Positions 45,746 to 59,351 are shown, counted from the first letter of the stretch. The stretch: DNA of 64,000 nt from Boletus sp. NGJ (GCA_019096195.1 JAGTXK010000038.1:186001-250000), one strand, 5' to 3'. Notes: a model not told the origin generated them from the letters alone. Translations and numbers: made by a program.

Positions 45746-48508
45746 TCACGCGCGATTAGCCCACAAGTGTATAATGTTGGGACCACCGACAATCGGTGTG
45801 GGTGCAAAGATTTCAGGTCCAGACGTATGGCCTTGATAGTCATGCGCAGGAAACGAGGCATCAAAATGCAGTGATAGCGCATTAGTGCCAATGATATCAG
45901 AGGTGTTGGCAGCCCTGTGGCCGTCAGGATCCAAAACCTCCGTGGTGCTTGATTGTGCCGCGTGCCGACGGTGGTCGCCCATTCCTTCGCTCCTCCTCGC
46001 ACGACGCGCTCGACGTTCTTGCGTCGCCTCCAATGCCTGTGGAATCCTCTCTGGATAGGACGTGGACCGGTGATGTAGTGTCGTACTCTCCAGGATGCGG
46101 CCATTGCGTGACCCTGTGTGGTCCCCTTCATCCTCCCTGATAATACCCAAGCTTGATACATCCGATTCCGCGCCAGATAAACTGCCTGTAATGATAGGAG
46201 TTGCCGTCTCATCTGTCTCCCCTTCCTCGCTAGGGTCCTCGCGTCCTACGTATGATTCACCAGTAACACTTCCCTGTCCCCTGTCCCCACCATTGTGAAG
46301 TCCGACGAGTAATGCAAGGCTGCCCATACTATCTCCACTGATGTTGTCCACGGATAACGTCTGCACCGTTCCCCATGTGGTCTCGCTCCTCGGACTTTCG
46401 GACTCTCCCGCGAGAGGCACAGCAACCCCGCTCATGGTTCTACGGCGCCTCCCTGGGTCACCGGTGCCATTGATCCCATGACGCAATCCGCCTTCAGTCA
46501 CGGTACGACGGACACCGAGAACCTGGTGAATAGTCTGCACAGGAACTCTCCGGCTGCCACCATTCTGCGGCATATCAAGGAGGGGTTGATCACCCAACCT
46601 CCGCGCTGATCGCTCCGTGTCGACGGCCTGAGTCGTATTCCTCCTGGTAAGCCACCTCTTTCGGCCCACCGGAGTAGCATCCTCATCCGGCGTCGACACT
46701 GTTCCAGGCGGAATCGGTTGTGGTACTCCCATCAAACCTAAGCCACCAATTGGTTGATCAGGGGATTCTTGCACAGGAAACCCGTGTATCCGATCTGACC
46801 GGACGCTTCCATATGACGAGGGCGCGAAATCAGAAGGCTCGCTGGCGATCTGGAGTCCGGAGTCATAACCAAAACCGTAACCTTGGATGTACGCCTCCGC
46901 GGACGCGAGCCGTGTATCCACGTTCGGCCGTGGGACCACATCAGAGCTCCTACTGACAACGCCGTTCGTGCCGTTCGTGCGAACCCTCGAGGGAACATCT
47001 CCAACCTCCCGTTCATCGTCCGACCTTCTTTCTTCGACGAGGGGGTGGTGTGCCCAGCTTGGCGCTGGGGAAGGGGCCAGAACGACGCGCCGAGCCTGCG
47101 GTGGACCTGTGACGATATGCGATCTCCCATCCGCGCTAGCGTACCTCGCCTCAGCAGCGCCCGTACGACTGGATTCTGCATGCGGTCTCCTCTCCTCTTG
47201 AAGACGGGTAATGCCGCTGGCTTCCTGGGTTGAGGGTCTTTTGCTCCGATCATCTGCACGCGGAACCTCGGCATGCCGTGCACGAGGAACGGCAAAAGTA
47301 ATTGGGGCAGAGGGTACATATTGAGTATGTGATGTCCCGACATATGAAGTGACTGGCGGATAGCCGCTGGTGATGGTAGCAGTGGTGGTGGGCTGTACTC
47401 TTGGACGAGGTGGAGGATACGGTACTGCGGTTAGGAGAGGATCAGATGTATCCGCAGCCCCACCTGGCCTGGCGAAGGCGGGAAATCGATCAAGGGGTAA
47501 CGGTTCAGGTGGTGGTGGGAGGGGATTAGAAATATTACCGTAAGGCTGCTGAGGGTCGCCACGGAGAGAATCAATCTCGGCATGGAGCCGAGATAACTGA
47601 AAAGCAGGAGTGAGTCGAGCGGCCTCGCCCCTGTTCACAAGCATCTTGACTCACTTCCCTGTTCTCGAATGCGTCAGTGCCATCCCCTCGTTATATAGAT
47701 GGGACAACTGGAGGCTCTTACAACGCATGTTTACTCTGGATCTCGTCGATCCTGCTCAAAAGGCTTTCTTCCACCGCGCGAGACGTCTTTGAATCTTGGT
47801 GAGCGTTACGTCGATAGGCTTTCAATTCGCGGCGTACGCGACGATACTCTGCATTCTCTCGCTCATTTCGCTCTTGTAATGCCTTGTATCGCTGGAGAGC
47901 GGCCAAGGCGGAACGCAGTGGTCGGTACTAACTCGATATGTTATGTGAGAACGTCGCTACAACAGGGCGGAACAACTCGGTTCCGAGGACGCAGGTCAAC
48001 CCGCTAACACATGTGCCCGGGGCCCAACGACAGCTCAAGTACGGTGACCTCGTTCAATATGAGAATGCGTTTTATACTCACAGAATCAGACTCGTCGTCA
48101 GTGGAGTTGTTGGAGAGCCATTCTTCGACCTCGGTGACAACCACGATAATTTCAATATCAGGGACGTCCTCGCCTGACACGACCGCGATACGTTGGAGTA
48201 GCTGCGTCGCTTGTTCCACGATGGTTTCTTCGGCAGCACCGTCAAGCTCGGGTGGACCTGCCACATGCAGTTTTTTGACACGGTCGGACTGGAAGGCTTT
48301 TCGGCAGAGGGGACATGCACTCGGAGAGAGGTTCCGGAGACATCTGAGTGTGTGTTAGGAACGATCTGAGGTGTCCTGTATGAAGTACGCACGCGAGACA
48401 GAAAATATGGCCGCACGCTATGACGTGGGGTGAATTAGCAGGTTCAGAGGTGATAGTGTATGGATCCAGGCAGACATCACAGAGGCTGGCGGGGTGAACC
48501 ACGAGCAT
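45746..48508 (-). CDS. RING-HC finger/coiled-coil protein, paralogue 2
   Basis: The largest of the three RING paralogues. The start at 48508 gives MLVVHPASLCDVCLDPYTIT, then VIACGHIFCLA|CLRNLSPSAC and CPLCRKAFQSDRVKKLHVAG. VEQATQLLQRIAVVSGEDVP and IIVVVTEVEEWLSNNSTDDE follow. A coiled coil comes next (AALQRYKALQERNERENAEY, RRVRRELKAYRRNAHQDSKT), then LTPAFQLSRLHAEIDSLRGD. The last exon is a disordered Ser/Pro/Arg-rich region of nearly 630 residues. It ends in GPEIFAPTPIVGGPNIIHLW before the final ANRA-stop. It shares the MLVV start, intron position inside the RING and overall layout with paralogue 1. A reading that begins upstream at about 48640 is also open, but MLVV at the RING edge is favoured. 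Predicted E3 ligase with unknown targets. Confidence 0.82.
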
Positions 48509-48689
48509 AGCAAATACGAAAACTGAAGAACTGAAACCAGAAATGGCCGTCGAGGCTGATATCACCACATAGCATAAACGTGCAAACAGCGAGGTCCTCT
48601 GCTCGTCAGGTGTAAGGGTTCTCGCAATCCCTTTCCGCTTAGTCATCACCCATATTTAGCAGGTCTTCTCGTTCGTCCCCTCCTCCTCA

Positions 48690-50123
48690 CAGTACCCTTT
48701 GCCATCGTTTCTGGCTTCCTAACGGCCTCAGGCGAGAAGCGAGTGACAACAAGATGAGCGCTGACCTGTGGCGGGTTGAAGATCTTGGTAGACCGGTCTG
48801 TGGTTCTGGTCTCTGCCCCGGGTGTTCGTCGCTTGATGAACGGATTCTCATTCTCAGCTGGAGGTGGTGGTCACGAATTCCCTTCCAGACAAATAGTTTG
48901 ATGGATATTTGACGAGCCAATTTTTCATGCTGTGAGTTTCTTGACTCTCGTCTGAGAGAAGCTCGACGAGGCTGAAGACATGACGTCAAGCATATACCCA
49001 ACTGAAAGCTACAAAGCCCACGTCTGTGATAGTCCTGCATGCCTGCCGAGACAGAGGTCTCCCCTCCACGCCAGTTCTGTTGCCATCTCCGCGCTATCGT
49101 GAGCGTCCCAGTTGAAGCGTTCAAGGGACTCGCGTTGGCTCATCCTATGAAAAATCATACCAATCCGGGGCACTGATTATCATTTCCTTGAGCCGTTGGT
49201 AGGTTTTCCTCTAACAGCTGTACACACAAGCACGCTGTCATCATCTTTCAAATCGAGCTCGTGGTTCCCCATATCTTTCCGCTTGGAATCGGTGTCAACG
49301 TCAGCGAAACGAGAGGCGGCTCACCGCACAAGGATCCGGAACAATACGAACATAAGATATGCTCAACCTCTACGCGAAGGCCTCAAAAGACATACCCGAC
49401 TCAAGTACCTGGATTTATCGGTGTAGACGATCGCAGCTGGAGCAATCATCAAATCCCGTCCTTTACTTCAACGATGGCAGGTTCCGTATAACTCGTCCCT
49501 TCTGGGAACATCTCGACCACTTCACCCTTCGCCGATGCCACAGGTGTGTCCAAACAGCCCTGCTTGTGATCTCGTCGAAGATCGCGAGCCCAAAGATCCA
49601 CTGTGGCTCCCAGACGACAAGCTCCGGAGAAAGGGTTCTTGAACAGTGTGGGCTTCGCCCAGTAGCATATGCGTCTTCGGTATGGAATGATCACCGCTTC
49701 TGCAAAGGGAAGTGCGTCCACGACCTGGCGGAAGGCAGAAACTCACAAAGAGCCGCGGTATCTATCGTTTCATTGTGATGTGTCGCGGTTCTGGATCGTG
49801 AACGCGTCGAACAGGGACCATGTCTGATAGGGGTGGAAACCCACAAGATGGTTGGTCCGTCCTCGACTACATTGTCTTGTTCCCGTCACAAACACTTTGG
49901 AGTGAAAACCCGCCATTGTCCAGTCGGATGTCTTATACGCAGAAAGGTATACGCCAGCGTGAGTTGCACAATTATTTCTTTGCAAGTAGAGAGAGAGGGC
50001 ACGGCGCAGTAGCGGATCATCAATTGGGGAGCAGGCCCAACTCCCTGCAAGAACCACGAAGATTGCAGCTCCATGTGCTCTCACTCCCATCGTTGTTTTA
50101 GAACAAAAAAGACGAACGACCAC
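48690..50123 (-). pseudogene. Decayed glycerol-3-phosphate acyltransferase gene (Sct1/Gpt2-like)
   Basis: Remnant of an ER acyltransferase that starts glycerolipid synthesis. Pieces in order on the minus strand are NVVEDGPTIL, then THHNETIDTAAL with the HxxxxD catalytic motif. Next come CYWAKPTLFKNPFSGACRL and DLWARDLRRDHKQG, followed by KGEVVEMFPEGTSYTEPAI, which is the glycerophosphate-binding FPEGTS motif. After EVKDGI a stop comes at once. The next recognisable piece (APAAIVYTDKSRYLSR) follows only a few bases later, although intact enzymes have roughly 30-35 residues between. Further on are LKEMIISAPDWYDFS and LVELLSDESQETHSMKNWLV. The frame also shifts before NVVEDGPTIL. Motifs are still readable, so inactivation is fairly recent. 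A functional copy should exist elsewhere in the genome. Confidence 0.7.
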
Positions 50124-50138
50124 GGGGCAGGTGTCTCA

Positions 50139-50938
<800 letters not shown>

Positions 50939-51528
50939 TTTCACGAGGCTTGAGGGGTACAAACGTTGACTGACACACTGAACGTAGACGCTTCACTCAA
51001 ACTTTCGACGTGAGGAAGCGATGCCAAATACATACAAATATATGAAACTCGACACGGTCCGCACGGGCCGACGTAAGAAAATTACCAGCAGGGAACCGTC
51101 ACTTCGCTTCCCTTACGAATTAATTTTGATTGATTCTTCTCAATATTCTTGTTGTACAGACACCCATAAAACCAGCTCCCCCCTATTAATTCAGCTTTTC
51201 TTAGGTGTACGCTGCTCGCACATTCAGAGGTACGTGCCTCCACACCCTCACAATTCACAAATCCACACCTTATATCTAGTAGTGCAGTCACCATGTCCAA
51301 ACAGCGGTCCCGGGTACTTATCATAACCTCTATGAGCTCCTACAGGGAAATTGAGCTACCCCGCTTCCCGCCTCCCAGTGACCTTGTGTGAACGAGGTAA
51401 TCATGTGACCATGGAACGGCTAGTATGATTATCGCGGACGGGCCCCGTCGCGCTGATACGAATCTGCCCGCATTGCTACTACTCCAGACCAATCCTATCT
51501 CTACACCAGACCGCCATCTATCTTCGTC

Positions 51529-51953
51529 ATGTCGACCGCCCAGTGCTCTGCCATCACCAATGCCTTGAGGGCCAAAGGTACGCGCCCCTCGCATCCCTTA
51601 GTACTCAGCAACGCACGGATCCTGAATTCGATCTCTGATAGGGTACAGTAACGCCCAGCTCGCAGTCCAGGTCAACATGAGCACGCAGCATATCGATGAT
51701 AGTACGTGGCCTCGTTGACACTGAACAACGACCGTCGTCCCGTTTACTACCCCGTTTTTTTTAAAAAAAAACTCTCGCCTCCAGTCCTGAGGGGCACAGT
51801 CAAGCCCACTCAGCAGGAATTCAACTCGATCGCTGCGGCGCTCAGCCTCTCCAATCCCGTCAGTATCTAATCCAATCCCACCCCCCCCGATCGTCCACTA
51901 ATCATGAGATGGACTCCTTGTAGCCCGCTCACGCAGCCAAGGTCACCGTCTAG
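51529..51953 (+). CDS. Small helix-turn-helix-like protein of about 75 residues
   Basis: MSTAQCSAITNALRAKG|YSNAQLAVQVNMSTQHIDD|ILRGTVKPTQQEFNSIAAAL, then SLSNP and a short last exon ending AHAAKVTV-stop. Introns fall in phase at each bar, with a Gly split G|GG and an Ile split A|TC. The helical pattern (two helices and a turn before a conserved 'G..KPTQ.EF..IA..L' helix) resembles the small N-terminal domain of cyanate lyase and lambda-repressor-like folds. That link is from pattern memory only. At this size it may be a DNA-binding or oligomerising mini-protein. I recall similar short proteins in other Agaricomycetes, without known function. Confidence 0.65.
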
Positions 51954-54354
51954 GAGTAGGGATACCAATTGTGCTCGACTCAAAGTCGATGCTGTACAGT
52001 ATTATGTATCGTGACGTTGAATGTATCTTCATGTAGCCGTGAACGTCGAACTATGTGTGCATCCATCTTCCATAGGGAATGCTGCGGGTTACCCTATCGG
52101 TTATCGTATCAGCTATACCCGAATGGTTACTTGCATAGGCACGACCCTGGCCCAGTCTACTTCTTGTCTCCGCGGTCATCCGGCGAGCACAGATGCTCAC
52201 GAACGTAGTAGATTTAATTACGGCTACTTTGCATGTAACAAGCGAGTCCGAACCAGTCATCGATAGCCGCATCAACGTCCTTTGACACCGCACCCCCCCA
52301 CGCGCCTTCAGCACAGCCCAAACGTGCTCCAAGAAGCAGGAAGCCGAGCACAAAAGTGGTTCGGCGACCCTACCGACACGCTGCATCGACGAGGCAAGGG
52401 CTCCGTCGGAGGGAGGGAGGACCAATTGCGAACACTCGCGGAAATTGACGCACAATTGACACACGTCGCCGCCCGTCATCTCCGCACCGTTGGATATCGT
52501 ACATACATATCGCTTGTACATATTTTATGCGCGACGACCCGATCATAGAGACATGCATAGGTTAGTAGACATTATGGTACGGTTGCGAAGAAGAAGAAAC
52601 CCGTTACAGAGCAGTCGTAACGCGTCCCGAACCTGAGTACTGTAGCACCCATAGTACATCCCGGGTACTTGCCTGCACCCCGAGAATCTCGTTGTGGGCC
52701 GACATCGCACTATAGCCGCGATCAACCAGTCGACCTCCCGCTATGAACACAGTAAATAATACGGACCATCTGCTTATCATCACTTATAGTCAGGGATGTA
52801 TACTGTACTTGGATATAGCACGACAGATAGCCGATGCGAAGACGTTACGTCAAATTTTCCGCTCTGGCGGTCGTCCTGGAGCCTCGAGGCAGGGCTACGC
52901 CTCGCTGTCAGGGGCCCGAGACACACGATAGATAGGATAACTGTGTCGATGTGGACAAGATCTTGAGGTGGAAGGAGCGGTTCGACTGGACACATTGCAT
53001 ATGTCCATGCTCGCTAGAATGGTACTCTACAGGCTCCAATCACGAAGCGATCGCAATGGAGGGACCCACCAAGGGAGGCCAACCTGGAGGGCTGTCAGTG
53101 TCTAATCACCACTGCCACAAGTATCCGTCATGGCGCGTCAAAAACACGTGTGGTCAACGTTGTGCGATGGCAGTCTCGGAGTTCCTCCGTCCCTTCCACC
53201 GCAGGTTCGCATGCAGAGCACCAAAAAGCCACAACGTGGCTCGCGTACAGGTCTTATCTCGTCCAACCTGTCCAGCCACGTTGTCCATTGTTCAATCATC
53301 TCGGGCCCATGTACGTGACCACGTTATGAAAAATTCGAATCCATACCTTCCACGTCCCAAGTTCTCATTCCTGAAGGTCCTGAACCTGAAACGATGGGAC
53401 CGACCGAAATGGACAGCCATGGTCGCCATCACTTGTCATTCCATTCTAGCCCGCCATGACGAGAATAGATGATTCGGCGCGTGATGCTTGTGCGGTTCCG
53501 GACGGATGATTGGAATATGCGCCATCTTGGCTGGGGCTACCATGCTGTGCGTATGTGAAGGAGTGGAACGCGAGCATCATCTTGCCGTGATCCACCGGGG
53601 GGCTTCATGCTGTAGTTGTGAATTAGGGATGAGTCATATGGACAGGACAGGTAGATCAGGCCGCGTAAGAATGATGGTTCACCAATAGACGCTATGCTAT
53701 GGGCATACGGACTCATTCACCGAAAACCTAATGTCCAAATTTCCCTCGATGATCCACCCAATGGACCGATTTTACGAAACACGGGATCCGGGCGATGGCA
53801 CGAAATGGAAGCAAAAGATCATCAGTGTCATTCGTCTATTGTTCGTAACTAAATTCATGTACCAAAGTCGTTAATATCCAGAGAATGCAGAAATCTACAA
53901 ATCTGCAAACCAGGCCAGCGTGAATGGGAATGCAACGAGACAAGAAAGTAGAGGAGATGCAATGCTACAGGAATATCGGACTGCTGGACCAACAGCGCTA
54001 GAAAACGCTCTCCTTGGCGATGTGAAGGTCAAAGGTGATAAGTAACATAAAACGGGAACGAGACGTGGCTGAGAAATCCATCCGACAGCCCAGACGAGAA
54101 GTGAAGGAGATAATATACGATACAGTTGAAAAAGTGGATTAACGCAAGGAGGAGCAGAGACAAAAAGATGAGAAGGACGAGGATCAGCGAGATGAGGAAC
54201 TAGAGAGATGAAAAAGACCAGATACTAGAGAGAAACAGTAGGCGGATCAAGACGAGACCGAAGATAGTAATAAGAGAGATATTAGGATAGTAGTCCGACT
54301 GCTGGACTGAAATCCGAAGAGAAACCAAAAAGTCTATGTGGAGATGCGGTGGTA
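51954..54354. other. Gene-poor region, 2.4 kb
   Basis: Plus-strand frames at 52282-52548 (QKWFGDPTDTLHRRGKG...) and 52951-53472 have no recognised domain and are not called. From about 54050 to 54300 the plus strand is strongly purine-rich (AGA/GAG), so the 3' end of the RING gene transcript is pyrimidine-rich. Confidence 0.4.
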
Positions 54355-55797
54355 TCAAGCAGCGTTGGAGCCTGATGAACGGGAGCGGGTAGCGGGTGTT
54401 GCGTATGGATAATTGATCGTTTTACCGCTGGGGGGACTGTACGCAACATCAGGGTTAGGCATCCAACGTTCGTGGATCACTTCTCTATCTGATTCATCAG
54501 AATAAGAGCGGTGAATTTTTTGGGGAGAGGTAGTGGAGATGGACATAGTTCGAGATTTGGGAGGTGGGACTGGAGAGGTAGGGCGGAGGCTAGAAGAGCG
54601 GAGGGGTGTCTCGTGACGGAAAGCAGGAGTCATCGTTCGTGCAGGTGTGACAGGTCTGGAGCCAGGAGAAACCGAGGTGCTGCGCATGTGGTGGGAAGTA
54701 AAGCGAGACACTGGTGTAGGGGTGGAAGGAGGCATAGGAGGCATAGGGGGGGTAACACCGTATACTAATGCACCAGACGAAGAAACAGACTGACGACGAG
54801 CCTCACTGACCATACTAGGGGCGGCAGAAGAGGAACGGGTAGGTGAAATGGAACGGGTGGCGGATTTGAGTGCCGTGCGACTAATCTCTGCGCGTAGAGA
54901 TTGAGATTCTTGTACTTTTTGGGTATAAAGGGTTTGCTGTGCGAGTCAATGTCAGGGAAAAAAAAATTACCCGATGAATAGAGTTATTTACCTGTCTGTA
55001 GGAGAAATCAGGTTTTGGGATGGAACAATAGGATGTGGAACGTACTGTTTAAGCTCAGCTTCCAACTTTGTCACGGTTAGTTCCATGTCGTCCAGCTTCC
55101 CTTTGAGAGTGGCCTCGACGGATTTGGCCATTTTCGTTACTTCGGAATGAGCGAAGTGGTTCACAAGAATAGCTCTGAGCAGCGCAGCACTCAAAGCGAG
55201 AGAAGAAACCTAAGAAGCGAGTCAGATTTTTTTTTTTTTTTCCGCAGCTGGGTAGAGGGGACGAGATCCGACGGACCTGGTCATCTTGTTGTTTTTCGTC
55301 ATGCGTCAACCACTCTTGGAGTTCTTTGTGGAGAGTGGAGACCTCCTCGACTGAACATTTTTTTGCGGCCACGGCGGCGACCTTGTCCTCAAGACGGCGA
55401 GCCTCAGCGCGTGTGCGCGAGAAACCGGACTCGACGATCGGGAAACGAGGTGGCTGGTGAAATGAAGCATCTAGGGCCTCTTGCATGCCACCCCGCCGCC
55501 TTGGGGTGGCATATCCGCTTGCAGAGAAGTCAATACGGATAAGACGGACATCGTCACTGGTGAACTGTTCGCGGCAGAAAGGACAGACGGGCTTGAGGCG
55601 GGGCAGCGTCTTTTCTACGATCTTGTGGCAGCAAGTGGAACATAGGACATGGCCTGGGGTGTGGGATTGGGGATCAGAAAACTTTCACGGTGAGGGGGGA
55701 ATATAATCCTACCGCAAGGGATTGAATGGGGGATGCAATGCGGGCCGTACTCTTCTGCGCACACGTCGCAGACCGAACCAGGACTGAGCGTCAGCAT
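54355..55797 (-). CDS. RING-HC finger/coiled-coil protein, paralogue 3
   Basis: The start at 55797 gives MLTLSPGSVCDVCAEEYGPH, then SIPCG (intron) HVLCSTCCHKIVEKTLPRLK. VCPFCREQFTSDDVRLIRID completes the RING, here with a longer loop between the third and fourth Cys pairs. MQEALDASFHQPP follows, then ARRLEDKVAAVAAKKCSVEE and TLHKELQEWLTHDEKQQDDQ. SAALLRAILVNHFAHSEVTK and AKSVEATLKGKLDDMELTVT come next, with a short coiled coil QTLYTQKVQESQSLRAEISR. The tail is Ser/Pro/Arg-rich (PPMPPMPPSTPTP, TSPVPPPKSRTMSI) and ends SGSNAA-stop at 54355. It is the most diverged of the three but keeps exon order, RING, coiled coil and disordered tail. A second ATG three codons upstream (55806) is possible. 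Confidence 0.8.
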
Positions 55798-57278
55798 GAG
55801 GGTCAAGCCGTTGAAACCCTTGCCAAGTTTGCTAGAAGGAAATCTTTGACAAGGGGTCTGGCTTGACGAGATGGTGGAGGATAAATAGCATGAGACGGAA
55901 AAATGAGTGGCGGGCTTGCCAAACTTTAATCAAAGTTGGGCTGACCAAACAAATGGCACTGCTCAAACTCCGAGCGATATCACAAATTCCGGTTCCATCC
56001 CTTTTTTTTTTTTTCCCCCTCCTCGTGCAGTGTGGCATGTTCGAGATCTGTCAGATATTTTACTACTTTTATTCTATTTTACTCGTTTTTTCTGCTCTTT
56101 TCTTTTTCTTTCTGGTTCTATTTTAGGGTTAGGGCGTAGGGTGACGCGTAGACACCGCGCACAGCCCGCAGCGCGTGCCGCGTGTTTTCTCCTGCGCACT
56201 CTTGTCACGCCTCCAGCACCGCCTGCGCCTCGTCCACCCACGCGTCCAGTGCCCCATCCTGGCCATCGCGATGGCAATGTCGATTATCTGTCCTCGACTC
56301 GAGACCATCTGTCTCGTTATCTTGCGCATTATTACGAGGAAGAACTCAATGGGAGTCTCCCTTCTCCCTTTTTTCGGTTAATTTCGCTACACCTTTCTCG
56401 CATCTCTGCTTTCTAGAATAAAGACAATCCGTTATCGATAACCCGATCGGTGGTGTGGACGAGCTGCATGTTGCCGTGCCGAGGTACACGTTGGACGTGG
56501 ACCCGTTCCACTAGGTGATCTGATCACCCCCATTGATGGCGTACCATCTTCGGTGGGCTCTACACGGACCTACTGGCCGGCCTCTTCCGTTCTTTCGGGA
56601 CACTCGGGACACTTTAAGAACTCGTGCCAACCTCGAGCCGTGCCTGGCACCTGCCTCACAATGTTCTTCTGGGTCTGTACCGTCGATGGTTCTCGTACAA
56701 GTTAGCGTTGGGTATTGTCGCCGCGTATCTGTTTCATATCGATGTACCCGACGACGCGCCTTCACCTCGCGGTGTCGACGATCCACCCTGTCCACGTTAT
56801 TTCTCGTGAGGATCGTCCATCCTTGGACAGCCTTACGAGACATATGCCGTCTCGCTTCAACACGCACTCCTCGCAGCACCTTTTTTTTTTTTATCACATA
56901 TTCTCCCATAGATAAAGCGATAGAATCACGGATTACTGCCACTTGTCACAGGATTCCAGGCTGTCTTCGTCTTCTCAGACCAAATTTGACCCCCTGAGGG
57001 CGTTTTGCCATACACGAGGCTCGTGAGATGTGGCTCTCTGAGGACATGAACAAACACTTCCCCGCAACATGTTGTTTTCATTTACGGGCAACACCATATC
57101 ATCTGATGGACCCCGTTACTCTGGTCGTTTCGGTATGGTACACATACATGGATGGATATCACTCAACACCCAATCCCTATTCCATCGGAAAACACACCAA
57201 TTCGAGAACATGAACTATAAGCGGCGTGATGAACCCACCTGATAAGCTGGGCATCCGATGGCATTGAAGCCAGTAGCA
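55798..57278. other. Gene-poor region, 1.5 kb, with T-runs
   Basis: Long T-tracts at 56000 and 56880. Overlapping frames of 60-170 codons show no consistent exon chain. A two-frame stretch at 56450-56600 (DELHVAVPRYTLDVDPFH, then DLITPIDGVPSSVG) might be an enzyme relic but is not assignable. Confidence 0.35.
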
Positions 57279-59351
57279 CTATGCGCTCCGCACGATGTTC
57301 TCGATCTCGAGTTGGACACGAACGCATGCAGCTTTGCCTTCAGGGGTCTGACCTCCCAGGAGGGTGTCACTTTTACCCCCAAAACCTACTGTGGCAGCCT
57401 CATGCAGGAGCTCGAGGAGCTTGACCCACTGCTTCCCCCATATATACTTCGCCTCCATTCCACCCACATCGAGTGCAGCTGTGTGGTTCGATTAGTCATG
57501 ACCACGGCGCTCTCCAGATGTACATACCGTATAAAAGTTGCGCGGCGACCGCGGTGGAGAGCAACCGCTCATCGTTCATCATCCTAGTGAAATATGTCCA
57601 ATACCTCGGTAATCGAAACATGCTGTCAAGTGGTTTTGCGACAGGGGCAACCATGACGAGGAAATACACGCGCATCATCCCAGCAACGCGTGTCACATAG
57701 TCTCCCATCGACTCTTGCTCGCCGCTGCTCACGCGGTAACCCATGACTTTCGTGCGCGTTGCATCCGTCCATGCAGCACCATCAACGTCGGTTGACGGAA
57801 TGACACTAGGCACCGGCCATCCGCCCGATCGCTGTACGAGCTTCGCGAAAAAGATGTCGGTGAAAGCGGGTAGCCTCTCTAAAAGGTTCGCGGTGACAAG
57901 CGCAAGAGGGATGGCGCTCTTCTTCTCTGCCGTCACTTCCGTCTCCGCTTGCAGCAATATTGCCTTTGCCAAAGAGGAAAGTATGGCCAGGTACAAAGCT
58001 TCCGAGAAACCTTGCTGTGGGTGGACTAGCTCAAGAATTTGGCTGGTCTAGTGAAAAGTTGGTTAGCGGCAGCGTACAATGAAAGAATTTTCTCACTATC
58101 CGCGTGATAGTGGCCGGGTCCTGTGTTAGTTGGCCTATCTTTGGGGTGATCTGTCTCCGAATAGCACTCCATTGTTGCTTCAACGCCTTGTTACCCTTGA
58201 TGGCCTTCATTGGACCAGCTTTAAGGTTCTACTCCATTGCCCCTTAGATCCCGCAGCAATATCCGTCCAGACTGCTTACCTTGAGCGTCTGTCGGGCACG
58301 AGCCCAGTCTTCCTCGGGTAGGGTCATGCCGAGGGCATTTCTCCTCTTTTCTGCCGCTGCGAACGATGCACGTTTTTCCCGTTCGGCCTCGTCCCTGGCT
58401 CGTTGTACTGCTTCTTCCGCCTCTTTCCGCCTCTGCCTCTGTTCTTCCTCCTGCCGCTTCTTCTCCTCCTCGGCCAATCGCTTCTCCTCCTCTAGTTTCC
58501 TCTGGCGCTCTTCCTCCTCATGTTTCTTCCTCTCTGCTTCTAACTTCTTCCGGTGATTTTCCTCCTCCAATCGTATGACTCGTTCTATGCGTTCCTGTTG
58601 TGCCCTGTCCTGCTCGCTCCACTGTATCCTGAGTTGATTGAGCTCTGACTGCTGCTTCAACTTGAGTTCCGACAACAGCTGCTGCACTTCTGCTATCTGT
58701 TGATCGTGTGTCGTAGCGAGCATCTGTAAATCCTGATCCCTCCTCTTCCCACACTGTTCGTGCGTTTCAAGGAGGATCTCTGCTTGTTCTTTACGCGCCG
58801 TGCGCTAGCAAGGCACATCATAAGTCGTGGCATTCTAGCAAGAGCGAATGCATCATTGGGAGACACGCACTAATGCGTCTTTGCGCGCCTGTTTCTCCCA
58901 TTCTTCGTAAGGGTCGTGATGTCGGGTCCGAAGGCGTATGGCAGCCACCGTTTCCTCGACGTGTCGCCGATCCGCTGGGCTACGCGGTTCTCGTCTCGTA
59001 CTAAAACGTTGTGTGCACGTGGCATCCAAAAGCGAGGGGGGTGCGCATGAGAGATACGATACTGGCGTAACGACGAAAGCGACTCACGAAGGGGACACGA
59101 CAGGTGGCTCTCCATCCGAATCGAAGCAGACAGAGTCTAGGAGAGAAGAAGGCGAGCTTGGAGTATGGTCGACATCGCTGACGGGTTCTTCAGGTTCGCT
59201 CTCAGAGTCTGAGGGGAGACCAAAGCCAGAAGTTCGCCGGGGATAGCTGGGAGGTCGTGAGCGGTGGTATACTTGGAGGCAGCGACGCGGCGAGGACGGA
59301 TACCTACCGCACTGGAGATGGGGATGGGGATCTTGGTAGACCGTAGCGCAT
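57279..59351 (-). CDS. GLE1: mRNA export factor Gle1
   Basis: Nuclear-pore cytoplasmic-face protein that activates the DEAD-box helicase Dbp5 with inositol hexakisphosphate. The start at 59351 gives MRYGLPRSPSPSPVR, then FGLPSDSESEPEEPVSDVDH. RHVEETVAAIRLRTRHHDPY and EWEKQARKDALV follow. A very long charged coiled coil comes next (LATTHDQQIAEVQQLLSELK, then EAERKKHEEEERQRKLEEEK). Then come TLPEEDWARARQTLK and the C-terminal GLE1 domain: LAILSSLAKAILLQAETEV, LALVTANLLERLPAFTDIFF, AKLVQRSGGWPVPSVIP and ATRTKVMGYRVSSGEQESMG. YVTRVAGMMRVYFLVMVAPV, LPRYWTYFTRMMND, KYIWGKQWVKLLELLHEAAT and PEGKAACVRVQLEIENIVRS follow, with stop at 57279. Domain order and the final helices match the family fully. 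Confidence 0.93.

Noticed and set aside
48687-49124. Minus-strand open frame of 145 codons
   Set aside because: The reading shows no domain. The same stretch in other frames carries the C-terminal remains of the decayed acyltransferase gene.
52282-52548. Plus-strand frame with QKWFGDPTDTLHRRGKG
   Set aside because: Protein-like in part, but no start, splice context or recognised family. Left unannotated.
56126-56139. Telomere-like TTAGGGTTAGGG
   Set aside because: Only two units, inside a gene-poor stretch with genes on both sides. No array, so not a telomere or clear interstitial telomeric repeat.
56440-56640. Possible aldose-1-epimerase-like relic (DELHVAVPRYTLDVDPFH, then DLITPIDGVPSS in another frame)
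   Set aside because: Too short and in two frames, with no catalytic motif found nearby.
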